From Kocuria tytonis (lineage in GTDB: Bacteria; Actinomycetota; Actinomycetes; Actinomycetales; Micrococcaceae): a DNA stretch of 64,000 bases. A model generated the notes under the pieces. It was not told where the DNA came from, searched no databases, and was given only the letters and a program-made list of their open reading frames with translations. Shown here piece after piece: positions 27,175 to 36,002 of the stretch; positions within the stretch are counted from its first letter, which is position 1; each line of letters begins with the position of its first letter. The stretch spans positions 1,178,001 through 1,242,000 of the forward strand of contig NZ_PNJG02000001.1 in the NCBI RefSeq assembly GCF_003226895.2. Reading direction: 5' to 3'. A program made the translations under genes and the position numbers.

Positions 27175-28110
27175 TCAGCAGTGGTAGGTGTCCGTGGGGG
27201 CCTCGAAGTGCATGTCGTAGCCCTCGGGCAGGCGCATGCCGAACGCTGTGGCCAGCCCCAGCACCTTGCGGGCGCGGGCCAGGCGCGGGAGGTCGGAGCC
27301 GTTGCGGATCTGACCGCCGTCCGCCTCGAACTCCTGGAGGAACTCCGTGGCCCAGGACAGCTCGCTCAGGGACGGGGACAGCCCCTCGTTCACCGTGGTG
27401 GTCTGCTCCGGCATGAGGCACAGCTTGCCGGTCATGCCGAACTCGGTGGTCACGCCCGTGGCCTCGGCGAGTTTGGCGCCCAGCGCGCCCACGGCGGGAC
27501 CGTCGATGGGCCCCGGCAGGTTGGCCGCGCGGGACGCGATGGTGAACTGCGAGCGCGTGTAGGCCAGCGCCATGGGGTTCTCGCCGAAGCCGGTGTCACG
27601 GCGGTAGTCGCCGATGCCGAACGCCAGGCGGTACGTGGAACGGGCGGTGGCGATGTCCTGCAGGTTCTGCACCCCGCGGGCCGTCTCCACGAGTGCGACG
27701 ATCCGGGTGCCGCGCAGCAGCTCCGCGGTGCGGGTCACGTGCTCGGGGGACTCGGTCATGGCGAGCATGACCCCGTCCAGCCCGGGCACGTCCCGCAGCG
27801 CCTGCAGGTCGTCCTCCCACCACGCGGTGCCGAAGCCGTTGATGCGCACCCACGCGCGGTTGAGCCGGTCCTCCTGGTTGCGCTCGCCGAGCCAGGTGAT
27901 CACGTTCTCCCGGGCCTGGGCCTTGTCCGCGGGCGCCACGGAGTCCTCGACGTCCAGCACCACGGCGTCCGCGGCGCTCTGTGCGGCCTGGTCGAAGCGG
28001 GAGGTGTGGGAGCCGTTGACGAGCAGCCACGAACGGGCCAGCTCGGGGCCCACGGCGGGTGTCTCGGTGGGATCGATGGTCATGGTGGTTTCCGCAGTGG
28101 TCGTGGTCAT
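27175..28110 (-). CDS. CitE-like HpcH/HpaI aldolase/citrate lyase family protein
   Basis: TIM-barrel lyase of 311 aa that acts on CoA thioesters (citryl-, malyl- or citramalyl-CoA type). VVLDVEDSVAP (51-60) is the family signature; Glu142 (VETARG) and Asp168 (FGIGDYR) are the Mg2+ ligands and Arg89 (WVRING) contacts substrate. Stand-alone CitE proteins, without the citrate lyase alpha and gamma subunits, often act as citramalyl-CoA or malyl-CoA lyases or beta-hydroxyacid thioesterases. No other lyase subunits are nearby. The exact substrate is unknown. Confidence 0.87.
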   Translation of the reverse strand: MTTTTAETTMTIDPTETPAVGPELARSWLLVNGSHTSRFDQAAQSAADAVVLDVEDSVAPADKAQARENVITWLGERNQEDRLNRAWVRINGFGTAWWEDDLQALRDVPGLDGVMLAMTESPEHVTRTAELLRGTRIVALVETARGVQNLQDIATARSTYRLAFGIGDYRRDTGFGENPMALAYTRSQFTIASRAANLPGPIDGPAVGALGAKLAEATGVTTEFGMTGKLCLMPEQTTTVNEGLSPSLSELSWATEFLQEFEADGGQIRNGSDLPRLARARKVLGLATAFGMRLPEGYDMHFEAPTDTYHC

Positions 28111-28460
28111 GAGGTGTCACTTCGCGATCTGTGTCTGAGAACGGACACGCCCCCGTGTTCCTCGCCGGTCACGTCCGGGCCGTCGGAGCTGCGCCCCGGG
28201 CGCACCACTGGTGGGCCTGGCGGGCTCTCCTGCGGCGCGGCGTGATGTGCAGAGGTGGGATGGCGCGGGTCAGCCGAGCGCACGGACCAACCTGGACGGT
28301 GGAGCGGTTGGTGCGGGACGTCTGCCAGTCGTGCCGCCCGGTGCTTCCGCGCCGTGTGGTGACCGGCTGGACCCGGGCGCACATGATGATGCGCTCGGGG
28401 GTGGGCGTTCTTTCCACCGTAACGCAGCTCACATGTGAACTCAACCGGTTGGCGCGAGCT
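28111..28460. other. Intergenic region between hrpB and the citE-like gene
   Basis: 350 bp with no credible gene; a 91-codon frame on the minus strand (28169-28444) has no family features. A 10-bp palindrome TCACATGTGA at 28429-28438 resembles a CRP/FNR-type half-site pair but is about 320 bp from the citE-like start. An ACCGGTTGA word next to it (complement) recurs in the large palindrome upstream of hrpB. Confidence 0.4.
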
Positions 28461-31142
28461 TCACCGCCCCGTGGCGCGCTTCGTGCGCGCGGTGGCCGCC
28501 GCGCTCCACGGGTCCTCCGGCCACGGGTGCTTCGGGTAGCGCCCCCGCATCTCCGCCCGCACCTGGGCGTACGGTCCGGACCAGAAGGACGCGAGGTCCT
28601 CCGTGATGGCCAGCGTGGCCCTCCCCGGGGAGAGCAGGTGGAACTGCACCGGCACCCGCCCGTCCACCACGCGCGGGGTCTCCGCCCAGCCGAAGCACTC
28701 CTGCAGCTTCACGGCCATCACGGGCGGGCGTGCCGGTTCCCCCTCGTCGAAGACCTGCGGGTAGTCGATGCGCGCGGTGTTCCCGCTCGGCACCTCCAGC
28801 CGCCGCGGGGTCAGCTCCTCCAGGCGGGCGGCCTCGGGCCACGGCAGCAGTCGCCGCAGGGCCTCGGCCACGCGGATGGCCCGCAACGACCCACCGCGGG
28901 CGACGTCCCGCAGCTCGGGGCCCAGCCACTGCTCCGTGCGGGCGAGCAGGGCGGCGTCGTCCATGGCTGGCCACGGCTTCCCCAGGTGACGACGCAGCAG
29001 GGCGAGCCGGGCGCGCAGGGCCAGTGCGGCGTCGTCCCACGGCAGCAGCTCCAGCCCCTCCGCCTCGAGTGCGGCGCGGACGGCGGGCTCGGCCGTCCCC
29101 GGATCCGCGCGCACCGGCGTGGCGGACAGCTCGATGGCGCCCACGGCTCGCACCGACCGGGTCACCACACGTCCCTGCGTGAAGCTCGCGCGGGTCTCCT
29201 CCCGGGCGAGCGGGCCGGCCACGAGCTCGGCGGTCTCCCGGTCCAGAGGCGCGGCCGCGCGGATCACGGCGCCCGTTCCCGCGGCCGCCCTGCCCGCGGC
29301 GCGGCTGAGCTCCGCCACCGCCAGCCACTCGTGGTGCCGCAGCGGGCTCCCCGCCTCCAGCCCGGCCCGGGTGCCGGACGCGAGCAGCCACTGGTCGCCG
29401 CGCTCGTCCGTGCGCCGGGCGATCCACTCCGGGCGCGCCAGGCCCACGACGGCGCCCTCCCGGACGTCCGCGGGCACGGCCCCGCCCTGCCCGGAGGTGC
29501 CGTGCGGGCGAGATGCCCCGTGCTCGACGCCCGGAGACGCGGCCTCCGGAGCGATCCGACTCCGGCGCGCGGGGGCCGGCGACTCCGGATCCCCGTCCCC
29601 CGGGTGCGCCACCATCCGCTCCAGCCGCTGCACCTCGCGACGCCACCGGGTGGACTCGCCACCGCGGGAGGAACGCAGTCCGCGCACCAGCGCGGGGACG
29701 TCCGCGGCGGGCACGCGGGCGCCGTCGGAGACCGCTGCGATGACCTCCGCCGCCGTTCTGGCACCCACGAGATCTGCACCGTCCAGCAGGGCGCGGCCCC
29801 AGCGCGGTTCCACGGGGAGGGAGACCAGCAGGCGCCCGAGATCCGTGGCACGGCCGTCCTGGGCCACCGCCCCGAGGCGCGTCAGCTCGGCCTCCGCGTC
29901 CGCGCGGGCACGGGGCGGCAGCGGGTCCGGCAGGGCCATGCCCTCACCGCCCGGGGAGCCCCACACGGCGAGCGCGAGGCACGCGGCGGTGAGGTCCGCG
30001 GTGCGCACCTCGGGAACGGTGTGGGCGGGCATGGCGCCCCAGGCGGCGTCGTCGTAGCAGCGCACCACCGTTCCCGGCCCCTGGCGTGCGGCGCGGCCCG
30101 CGCGCTGCTGCGCCGAGGCCTTGGACGCGGAGACCGTGACCAGCCCGGAGATGCCTCGTCCGGCGTCGCGCCGGGGCTGGCGGGCCAGGCCGGAGTCCAC
30201 CACGAGCCGCACGCCGTTGACGGTCAGCGAGGACTCCGCGAGGGACGTGGTGACCACGATGCGGGGGCGCTCTCCGGGCGCACGGCCCGCCACGGCGCGG
30301 TCCTGCTCGCGCGGGGCGAGCTGGCCGTGCAGCTCGAGGACCTCGGCGTCGGTGAGGTCGCGCAGCTCGGCCGCCACGCGGGAGACCTCCCGGGCGCCGG
30401 GGAGGAAGACGAGCGCGTCCACGGACGGGTCCGCCGCGACGGCGCGAGAGTGGGCGGCCGCCGCGGTGCGGGCCACGTGGCCGAGGAACGCGGGTGCGAC
30501 TCCCCGTTCGTCGAGGCGCTGCGGGCCCGGCGCCCACTCGACGGTGAGCGGGTGCAGGGCGGAGGGGCAGTCCACCACGGGCGCAGGCTCCTCCCCGCCC
30601 AGCAGGGCCGCGAACCGCTCCGCCTCCACGGTGGCGGACATGGCCACGAGCACGAGGTCATCCCGCAGCTGCCGCAGCTCCGCGAGCATGCCCACCAGCA
30701 GGTCCGACTCGATGCCGCGCTCGTGCACCTCGTCCAGCACCACGGCGACCGTTCCCGGCAGCTCGGGGACCTGCAGCAGCCGGCGCACCAGGATCCCGGG
30801 GGTCACGAACTCCACGCGGGTTTCCCGCGAGGTCTCCCGCTCCCCGCGCACGGTCCAGCCGACGACGCCGCCCGGTTCCGTTCCCGTGAGCGCCGCCAGC
30901 CTGCGCGCGGCCGCCCGTGCCGCGACCCGGCGGGGCTGGACGACGACGACGCGGCCCTTTCTTTCCCGGCGCCCACCGAGGAGGTTCGCGACGACGGGCG
31001 GAACCACCGTGGTCTTGCCCGTGCCGGGCGGGGCCTGCACCACGGCCACCCCGCCAGTGAGCGCCTGCTCCAGCTGCGGGCGGGACTGCGAGAACGGCAG
31101 GTCCCGGCCGATGCGGTTCAGGTCGAAGGATGGGGAAGCCAT
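28461..31142 (-). CDS. hrpB: ATP-dependent RNA helicase HrpB-like
   Basis: DEAH/RHA-family helicase, 893 aa. Walker A APPGTGKTT is at 37-45, motif II DEVH at 137-140, followed by MSATV (III), TTSLAESSLT (V) and QRAGRAARQGPG (VI). The HrpB-type C-terminal region includes GKPWPAM and an ending PEDPW near the stop. A GTGAGG site precedes the ATG. HrpB's cellular role is poorly known. Four GACGACGCCGC words lie within the gene (28951, 29026, 30043 and 30861). A Pro/Gly/Ala-rich insert at about residues 520-560 looks disordered. A 51-bp palindrome lies just upstream. Confidence 0.9.
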   Translation of the reverse strand: MASPSFDLNRIGRDLPFSQSRPQLEQALTGGVAVVQAPPGTGKTTVVPPVVANLLGGRRERKGRVVVVQPRRVAARAAARRLAALTGTEPGGVVGWTVRGERETSRETRVEFVTPGILVRRLLQVPELPGTVAVVLDEVHERGIESDLLVGMLAELRQLRDDLVLVAMSATVEAERFAALLGGEEPAPVVDCPSALHPLTVEWAPGPQRLDERGVAPAFLGHVARTAAAAHSRAVAADPSVDALVFLPGAREVSRVAAELRDLTDAEVLELHGQLAPREQDRAVAGRAPGERPRIVVTTSLAESSLTVNGVRLVVDSGLARQPRRDAGRGISGLVTVSASKASAQQRAGRAARQGPGTVVRCYDDAAWGAMPAHTVPEVRTADLTAACLALAVWGSPGGEGMALPDPLPPRARADAEAELTRLGAVAQDGRATDLGRLLVSLPVEPRWGRALLDGADLVGARTAAEVIAAVSDGARVPAADVPALVRGLRSSRGGESTRWRREVQRLERMVAHPGDGDPESPAPARRSRIAPEAASPGVEHGASRPHGTSGQGGAVPADVREGAVVGLARPEWIARRTDERGDQWLLASGTRAGLEAGSPLRHHEWLAVAELSRAAGRAAAGTGAVIRAAAPLDRETAELVAGPLAREETRASFTQGRVVTRSVRAVGAIELSATPVRADPGTAEPAVRAALEAEGLELLPWDDAALALRARLALLRRHLGKPWPAMDDAALLARTEQWLGPELRDVARGGSLRAIRVAEALRRLLPWPEAARLEELTPRRLEVPSGNTARIDYPQVFDEGEPARPPVMAVKLQECFGWAETPRVVDGRVPVQFHLLSPGRATLAITEDLASFWSGPYAQVRAEMRGRYPKHPWPEDPWSAAATARTKRATGR

Positions 31143-31186
31143 GACCTCACCCTAGGTGTGCCCAGCCCACATGGGCTGGTCCTGCC

Positions 31187-31237
31187 GTGCGTTGACCGGT
31201 TGAATCCGCCGAAGGCGAGTTCAACCGGTCAACGCAC
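31187..31237. repeat. 51-bp palindrome upstream of hrpB
   Basis: GTGCGTTGACCGGTTGAA (31187-31204) and its exact reverse complement (31220-31237) form 18-bp arms around a 15-nt loop that itself contains CGCC-GAA-GGCG. It lies 45 bp upstream of hrpB and about 110 bp upstream of the divergent kinase-like gene. It could be an operator for both, a cruciform, or the remnant of a small mobile element. Confidence 0.65.
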
Positions 31238-31346
31238 CAACACCATCTCCGCGCTGCTTCGACTCATCGAGAGGGGGCCACCGCGCCGGTGGCGGTGCGG
31301 TGACGATGAAGCGCGAATCGTCGCGAAATCTGACAGCATCGAGACC

Positions 31347-31880
31347 ATGCAGAAAGAACGCGCGGGAAGTTATCAACCGTGGCTTTGCGTGCTGGCAGGA
31401 CGCTCAGGCATGGGTAAGACGATGCTCGCCAAGCAGCTGGCGCAGGCAACGGGTGCTTGCTACCTACGCGTCGATGCCGTCGAAACAGCCCTCTGCAGAG
31501 TCCAGGAACACGTTGGCACAGCTGGCTACGTGGTCGTCCACGAGGTTGCCGCTTCCAACCTGCTGCTCGGATTGAACGTCATCGTGGACGCTGTCAACGC
31601 CGTTCCCGAGGCTCGCGCCGCCTGGCATAAAACCGCGCACCGGTGCGGCGCCCAATTGACGTTGCTCGAGACCGTTCTGCCAGATGGGGATGAGCATCGC
31701 CGCCGTGTCGAGTCCCGCGAGGCCGACATTCCCGGGCACCAGGTTCCGACGTGGAACGAGGTCCAGGCCGATGGCTGGGTGCCGTGGAGCGAGGATCGCG
31801 ACGGCGCACACATTGTGGTCGACACCACTGACGGCGAAAGTGCCATGCGAGACGCTCGGGGAGCATTGCCAGCACCCTGA
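31347..31880 (+). CDS. Small AAA_33-type P-loop kinase/ATPase
   Basis: 177-aa P-loop protein. Walker A is GRSGMGKT (18-25), followed by ATGACYLRVDAVETAL, then EVAASNLLLGLNVIVDAVNA, RRRVESREADIPGHQVPTW and WSEDRDGAHIVVDTTD. This is the layout of the AAA_33 / zeta-toxin-like small-molecule kinase group, in which an Asp after beta-2 binds the acceptor. The phosphate acceptor is unknown; related proteins include antibiotic or nucleoside kinases. Base composition is lower in GC than its neighbours and it stands alone, which suggests acquisition. Confidence 0.72.
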   Translation: MQKERAGSYQPWLCVLAGRSGMGKTMLAKQLAQATGACYLRVDAVETALCRVQEHVGTAGYVVVHEVAASNLLLGLNVIVDAVNAVPEARAAWHKTAHRCGAQLTLLETVLPDGDEHRRRVESREADIPGHQVPTWNEVQADGWVPWSEDRDGAHIVVDTTDGESAMRDARGALPAP

Positions 31881-31996
31881 CGCGTGCTCGCGCCGCGTTC
31901 CAGGGATTGTGACGGTGGGTGTAGATCAGACGGTCGTTTTTTCTCGACCGCCGGTAGAGCCGGACAGGAACCGCACCACTTCATGAGTGCAATAGG

Positions 31997-32582
31997 TCAG
32001 CGCGTCACAGGAACACTGGAGTCCCATGACCACTCCTCCAGTCGGGGATGCTCATCCAGGGGCGCTCGGCCACAGCAGTAAAGAAAGACAGCGGTGGGGT
32101 CACCGTCGGGCGAGCAGGGGAAAAGCCGACTCAGTAGCGGTGCGCACAGGGTTGCGGGCGGCCTCCACTCCAGACCCAGGCCACGGGCGATGTCATAGGT
32201 GTGGACCAGGACCTCGACCGCGCCCATCGCAGCAAACCCGGGGCCGTTTGAGACACCGTAAGGGTGCCAGCCCCTCACATCGAGGTGGGCGTTCTCAACG
32301 GCCTGCTCAAGCATTCGGCAACACATGGCGATTGCTTCAAGAACCTGGCAGTTGGTCGCGTTCTGATCCACCACGACGTCGATGGGGGAGATAGTTGTCC
32401 TGGGGTTGAGCGATCACCTGAGACGCGTAGGAAAACAGGTCGTCTGCCACGTGCACCGCCGTGTCTCGGCAAGACCACTCCAGGTCGCCGGCGGGGGCCG
32501 CCCAAGACATACCTGCGGCGGCACCCAGCAATGACCGCATCTGCACAACCGAGTCGTTGAGCACCTGAGACATCGAGTCCAC
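31997..32582 (-). pseudogene. DinB/maleylpyruvate-isomerase-type protein, frameshifted
   Basis: The first part (from GTG at 32582; LNDSVVQMRSLLGAAAGMSW, DLEWSCRDTAVHVADDLFSY) and the second part (VLEAIAMCCRMLEQAVENAH, then GAVEVLVHTYDIARGLGLEW) are consecutive segments of one TIGR03083/DinB-fold protein of about 195 aa. His residues in AVHVADD and LVHTYD would be metal ligands. They lie in different frames. Removing one C from the run of five in CTCCCCCATCG (near 32385) restores continuity. Either a real inactivating insertion or a sequencing error. These proteins are often mycothiol-dependent transferases. Confidence 0.7.
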
Positions 32583-32605
32583 GGCTGAATCCTAGTGCCG
32601 CCACA

Positions 32606-33373
32606 TCAGACCAGCAGGTAGAGCGCCCCCAGCACCGTCACCACGATCACAGCGGTGTCGAACACCCGCTGCCGGATCCGGGAGATCGCCCACCGACCGG
32701 CGAAGGCGCCGAGCACCACGCCGGGGACCAGAAGGGCGTCCAGCACCAGGGTCTGCGTGGTGATGAGCCCCAGCCCCACCGAGACCGGGACCTTGAGCAG
32801 GTTCATCACCGCGAAGAACCACGCCGCCGTGCCCAGGAACGCGTGCTTGGGGAAGCGGGCGGCCAGGAAGTACATGGACATCACCGGGCCCCCGGCATTC
32901 GCGACCATGGTGGTGAACCCGCCCAGCGAGCCGTACCCCGCTGCCACGGCGCGAGAGGCAGGGGCGGGCGGAGCGGCGTCGTCGTCCCGGGGCGCGGCGT
33001 CTCGGTGCCGCTGCCAGAGCGTGAGGGCCATGAGCAGGAGCAGCATGACGCCGATGACGCGCCGGACCAGCGAGTCCCCCGCGAAGGCCAGGAAGACTCC
33101 ACCGAGGGCGAGCCCCACGAGAACCGCTGGCAGCATGCGGATCAAGGTGGGCCAGTGCGCGTGCTTGCGGTAGGTCCACAGCGCGAACATGTCCCCCACG
33201 ATCAGCAGGAGGAGCAGAGCGCCGGTGGAGGGTCTGGCCGGGAGCACGGCGGCGAAGATGGCAACCGCCAGGGTGTTGATGCCGGGCAGCGCCGTCTTGG
33301 AGAAGCCCACGAGCACCGCGCTCACCGCCAGGGCCGCCCATGCGAGGGTGCTCAGGTCGGGGAGCAGGGTCAT
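32606..33373 (-). CDS. TauE/SafE-family membrane transporter
   Basis: Eight-segment membrane protein of 255 aa of the sulfite/organosulfonate exporter family (DUF81). LVGFSKTALPGINTLAV and GFTTMVANAGGPVMSMYFL are the paired family repeats. The ATG at 33373 follows AAAGGA; upstream in-frame sequence is Pro/Arg-rich and rejected. The cytoplasmic loop between the halves contains a DDDAAPPAPAS segment with a GACGACGCCGC word (32973-32983, complement). The transported anion is unknown. Confidence 0.85.
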   Translation of the reverse strand: MTLLPDLSTLAWAALAVSAVLVGFSKTALPGINTLAVAIFAAVLPARPSTGALLLLLIVGDMFALWTYRKHAHWPTLIRMLPAVLVGLALGGVFLAFAGDSLVRRVIGVMLLLLMALTLWQRHRDAAPRDDDAAPPAPASRAVAAGYGSLGGFTTMVANAGGPVMSMYFLAARFPKHAFLGTAAWFFAVMNLLKVPVSVGLGLITTQTLVLDALLVPGVVLGAFAGRWAISRIRQRVFDTAVIVVTVLGALYLLV

Positions 33374-33509
33374 CAGAGGTCCTTTCCGCGTGCGGGGCGG
33401 CGGATCTCCCCGTCGCCTCGGACAATCTAGTGGATCAGATGCATCGGGGATTCCAGGGCGGGCGGGCGCGTGTGCGGCCCACTGCCGGCCCCGTCCTACA
33501 GTGGTACCC

Positions 33510-34466
33510 ATGACCAACGCACAGCTCCCCGACCGGGTGTCCGAGATCTTCGACCCTCAGCAGTGGCGTCCCGTGGCGGGCTTCACGGACCTGCAGGACA
33601 TCACCTACCACCGCGGGGTGCGGCGGGACGCGGACGGCACCGTGGTCAAGGATCTGCCGTGGGTGCGCATCGCGTTCGACCGCCCCGAGGTGCGCAACGC
33701 CTTCCGCCCGGGCACCGTGGACGAGCTCTACCGCACCCTGGACCACGCCCGGATGTCCTCGGACGTGGGTGCCGTCATCCTCACGGGCAACGGACCCTCC
33801 GCCAAGGACGGCGGCTGGGCGTTCTGCTCGGGCGGGGACCAGCGCATCCGCGGCCGGGACGGCTACCACTACGCCGAGGGTGAGACCGCGGACTCCATCG
33901 ACCCCGCCCGCGCCGGGCGGCTGCACATCCTGGAGGTGCAGCGCCTGATCCGCACCATGCCCAAGGTGGTCATCGCCGCGGTCTCGGGCTGGGCCGCCGG
34001 TGGCGGTCACTCCCTGCACGTGGTGTGCGACCTCACGATCGCCTCCGCCGAGCACGGGAAGTTCAAGCAGACGGACGCCACCGTGGGCTCGTTCGACGCC
34101 GGCTACGGCTCCGCGCTGCTCGCCCGCCAGGTGGGTCAGAAGTTCGCTCGCGAGATCTTCTTCCTCGCGGACGAGTACTCCGCCGAGGACATGCACCGCA
34201 TGGGCGCGGTGAACCGGGTGGTCCCCCACGAGGAGCTGGAAACCACCGCCCTCGAGTGGGCCCGGAAGATCACCTCGCAGTCCCCGCAGGCCGTGCGCAT
34301 GCTCAAGTACGCGTTCAACCTCCCGGACGACGGCATGGTGGGCCAGCAGGTCTTCGCCGGCGAGGCCACCCGCATGGGCTACATGACGGACGAAGCCGTG
34401 GAGGGCCGCGACGCCTTCCTGCAGAAGCGCGATCCGGACTGGTCCGCGTTCCCCTACTACTTCTGA
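33510..34466 (+). CDS. menB: 1,4-dihydroxy-2-naphthoyl-CoA synthase MenB
   Basis: Crotonase-fold ring-closing enzyme of menaquinone synthesis, converting o-succinylbenzoyl-CoA to 1,4-dihydroxy-2-naphthoyl-CoA; 318 aa, the longer actinobacterial form. The oxyanion-hole segments are WAFCSGGDQRIRG and SGWAAGGGHSLHVVCDLTIA. SFDAGYGSALLARQVGQK and AREIFFLADEY are MenB-specific, with the C-terminal DWSAFPYYF. The ATG at 33510 starts the conserved part. It is 8 bp before menE, and menA follows about 2 kb later, so this is a menaquinone block. Confidence 0.96.
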   Translation: MTNAQLPDRVSEIFDPQQWRPVAGFTDLQDITYHRGVRRDADGTVVKDLPWVRIAFDRPEVRNAFRPGTVDELYRTLDHARMSSDVGAVILTGNGPSAKDGGWAFCSGGDQRIRGRDGYHYAEGETADSIDPARAGRLHILEVQRLIRTMPKVVIAAVSGWAAGGGHSLHVVCDLTIASAEHGKFKQTDATVGSFDAGYGSALLARQVGQKFAREIFFLADEYSAEDMHRMGAVNRVVPHEELETTALEWARKITSQSPQAVRMLKYAFNLPDDGMVGQQVFAGEATRMGYMTDEAVEGRDAFLQKRDPDWSAFPYYF

Positions 34467-34474
34467 GCCGCCGC

Positions 34475-35884
34475 GTGAGCCCCCACTTTCCCGCCCCGTC
34501 CGGCGACGCCGCCGTTCCGGGCTCGCAGCGCCCCGGCAGGGCCGCGGGTGACGCCACCGGGAACGCCGCCGCCGAGCCCTCTGCCACCGGAGGGACCGCG
34601 ACCCCGCCGCCCGGGCCGGATCTTCCCGGGAGCGCCCTGCCGGCGCCCGATGCGGCAGGGCTGCCGAGCGACGTCGTGCTCCTGGACGGCCCCGTGGCCG
34701 GCGACCCGCTGGCCCTGCTCCCCCGGCTCGAGGCGGTGCTGGAGCGCCCGGGACCCGCGGTGGTCGTGGCCACGTCCGGGTCCACCGGGCGGCCCAAGCG
34801 GACGGTGCTCACCACCGAGGCGCTCACGGCCTCCGGGCGGGCCACCGAGCGCGCCGCGTCCGGACCCGGGCAGTGGCTGCTGTGCCTGCCTGCGCACTAC
34901 GTGGCGGGCGTCCAGGTCCTGGCGCGGTCGGTGCTCGCGGGGACGCGGCCGGTGGTGATGACCGACCAGCACTTCTCCCCCGCCGACTTCACGCATGCCG
35001 CCGGGCGCATGGAGCACCCCGTGCGCTACGTCTCGGTGGTGCCCACCCAGCTGCAGCGCATCCTGGATCCCCGGGACGGTGCCCCGGATCCGCGCGCGGT
35101 GGCCGCCCTCGCCCGCTTCGACGCCGTCCTGGTGGGCGGTTCCCCCCTCTCCCCCGATCTCGCGGCCCGCGCCGAACAGGCCGGCGTGCGCGTGGTACGC
35201 ACGTACGGCATGTCGGAGACGTGCGGCGGCTGCGTCTACGACGGCGTGCCCCTGGACACCGTCACGGCCCGCATCATTCCCGACGGCTGCGTCACCCGGG
35301 GTGGCACGCCGTCCGGAAACGCCCCGACGGCGCATCCCGGTGGGTTTCCCGCCGCGCGGAACCACGGCACCGCCGGGAACGACACCGAGGGTCGGATCTG
35401 GCTCGGCGGGGACGTGGTGGCGGCCGGCTACCTGGACGATCCCGCGCAGACCGCCGCCCACTTCCGCGTGGTCGACGGCACCCTCTGGTACCGCACCGAC
35501 GACCTCGGCACGCTGGACGAGAGCGGTCTCCTCACGGTGCTGGGGCGCACGGACGACGTCATCAACACCGGGGGCGTGAAGGTCTCCGCGGGCCGGGTGG
35601 CTGCCGCACTGCTCGAGGACGCCCGGATCCGCCAGGCGCTGGTGGTCCCGGTGCCGCATCCCGAGTGGGGCCAGTCCGTCGCGGCGCTCCTCGTTCCGCG
35701 CGCGGCCGCGGACACCCTGACCCCCTCGGAGGTCGAGGCCCTGCACCGGGAGCTGTCCACCGCGATCCGGGAACGGCTGGGCTCCCCCGCCGTTCCCAAG
35801 CTCTGGCGCGTGGTGAACCGGCTGCCCATGCTGCCCACGGGCAAGCCGGACCGGGCCGCGGCCACCGCCCTGTTCACCATCTGA
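34475..35884 (+). CDS. menE: o-succinylbenzoate-CoA ligase MenE
   Basis: Adenylate-forming ligase, 469 aa from the GTG at 34475. The phosphate loop is ATSGSTGRPKR, followed by VRTYGMSETCGGCVYDG (A5), WYRTDDLG (A7), INTGGVKVS (A8) and the C-terminal catalytic lysine in LPTGKPDRA. The first 60 residues are Ala/Gly/Pro-rich with no family match. A second low-complexity insert (residues about 275-305, GGTPSGNAPTAHPGGF) interrupts the region between A5 and A7. It activates o-succinylbenzoate for MenB, directly upstream. Confidence 0.9.
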   Translation: MSPHFPAPSGDAAVPGSQRPGRAAGDATGNAAAEPSATGGTATPPPGPDLPGSALPAPDAAGLPSDVVLLDGPVAGDPLALLPRLEAVLERPGPAVVVATSGSTGRPKRTVLTTEALTASGRATERAASGPGQWLLCLPAHYVAGVQVLARSVLAGTRPVVMTDQHFSPADFTHAAGRMEHPVRYVSVVPTQLQRILDPRDGAPDPRAVAALARFDAVLVGGSPLSPDLAARAEQAGVRVVRTYGMSETCGGCVYDGVPLDTVTARIIPDGCVTRGGTPSGNAPTAHPGGFPAARNHGTAGNDTEGRIWLGGDVVAAGYLDDPAQTAAHFRVVDGTLWYRTDDLGTLDESGLLTVLGRTDDVINTGGVKVSAGRVAAALLEDARIRQALVVPVPHPEWGQSVAALLVPRAAADTLTPSEVEALHRELSTAIRERLGSPAVPKLWRVVNRLPMLPTGKPDRAAATALFTI

Positions 35885-36002
35885 CCCACCCGACCCCCTC
35901 GGTCCTCCGCGCCGGTCCTCGTGACCTGCGGGGCCCCGAGGGCCACCGCCCCGGCGCCGCCCGGTTGTCCGGGCGCACCCCTGTCCCAACCCCGGAGGTC
36001 CC

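Noticed and set aside
28169-28444. 91-codon minus-strand frame between hrpB and the citE-like gene
   Set aside because: Arg/Thr-rich, no family resemblance and no ribosome-binding site; treated as intergenic.
28131-31346. Long plus-strand frame opposite hrpB that leads into the kinase-like gene
   Set aside because: Only the portion from 31347 is protein-like; the upstream part is antisense to hrpB.
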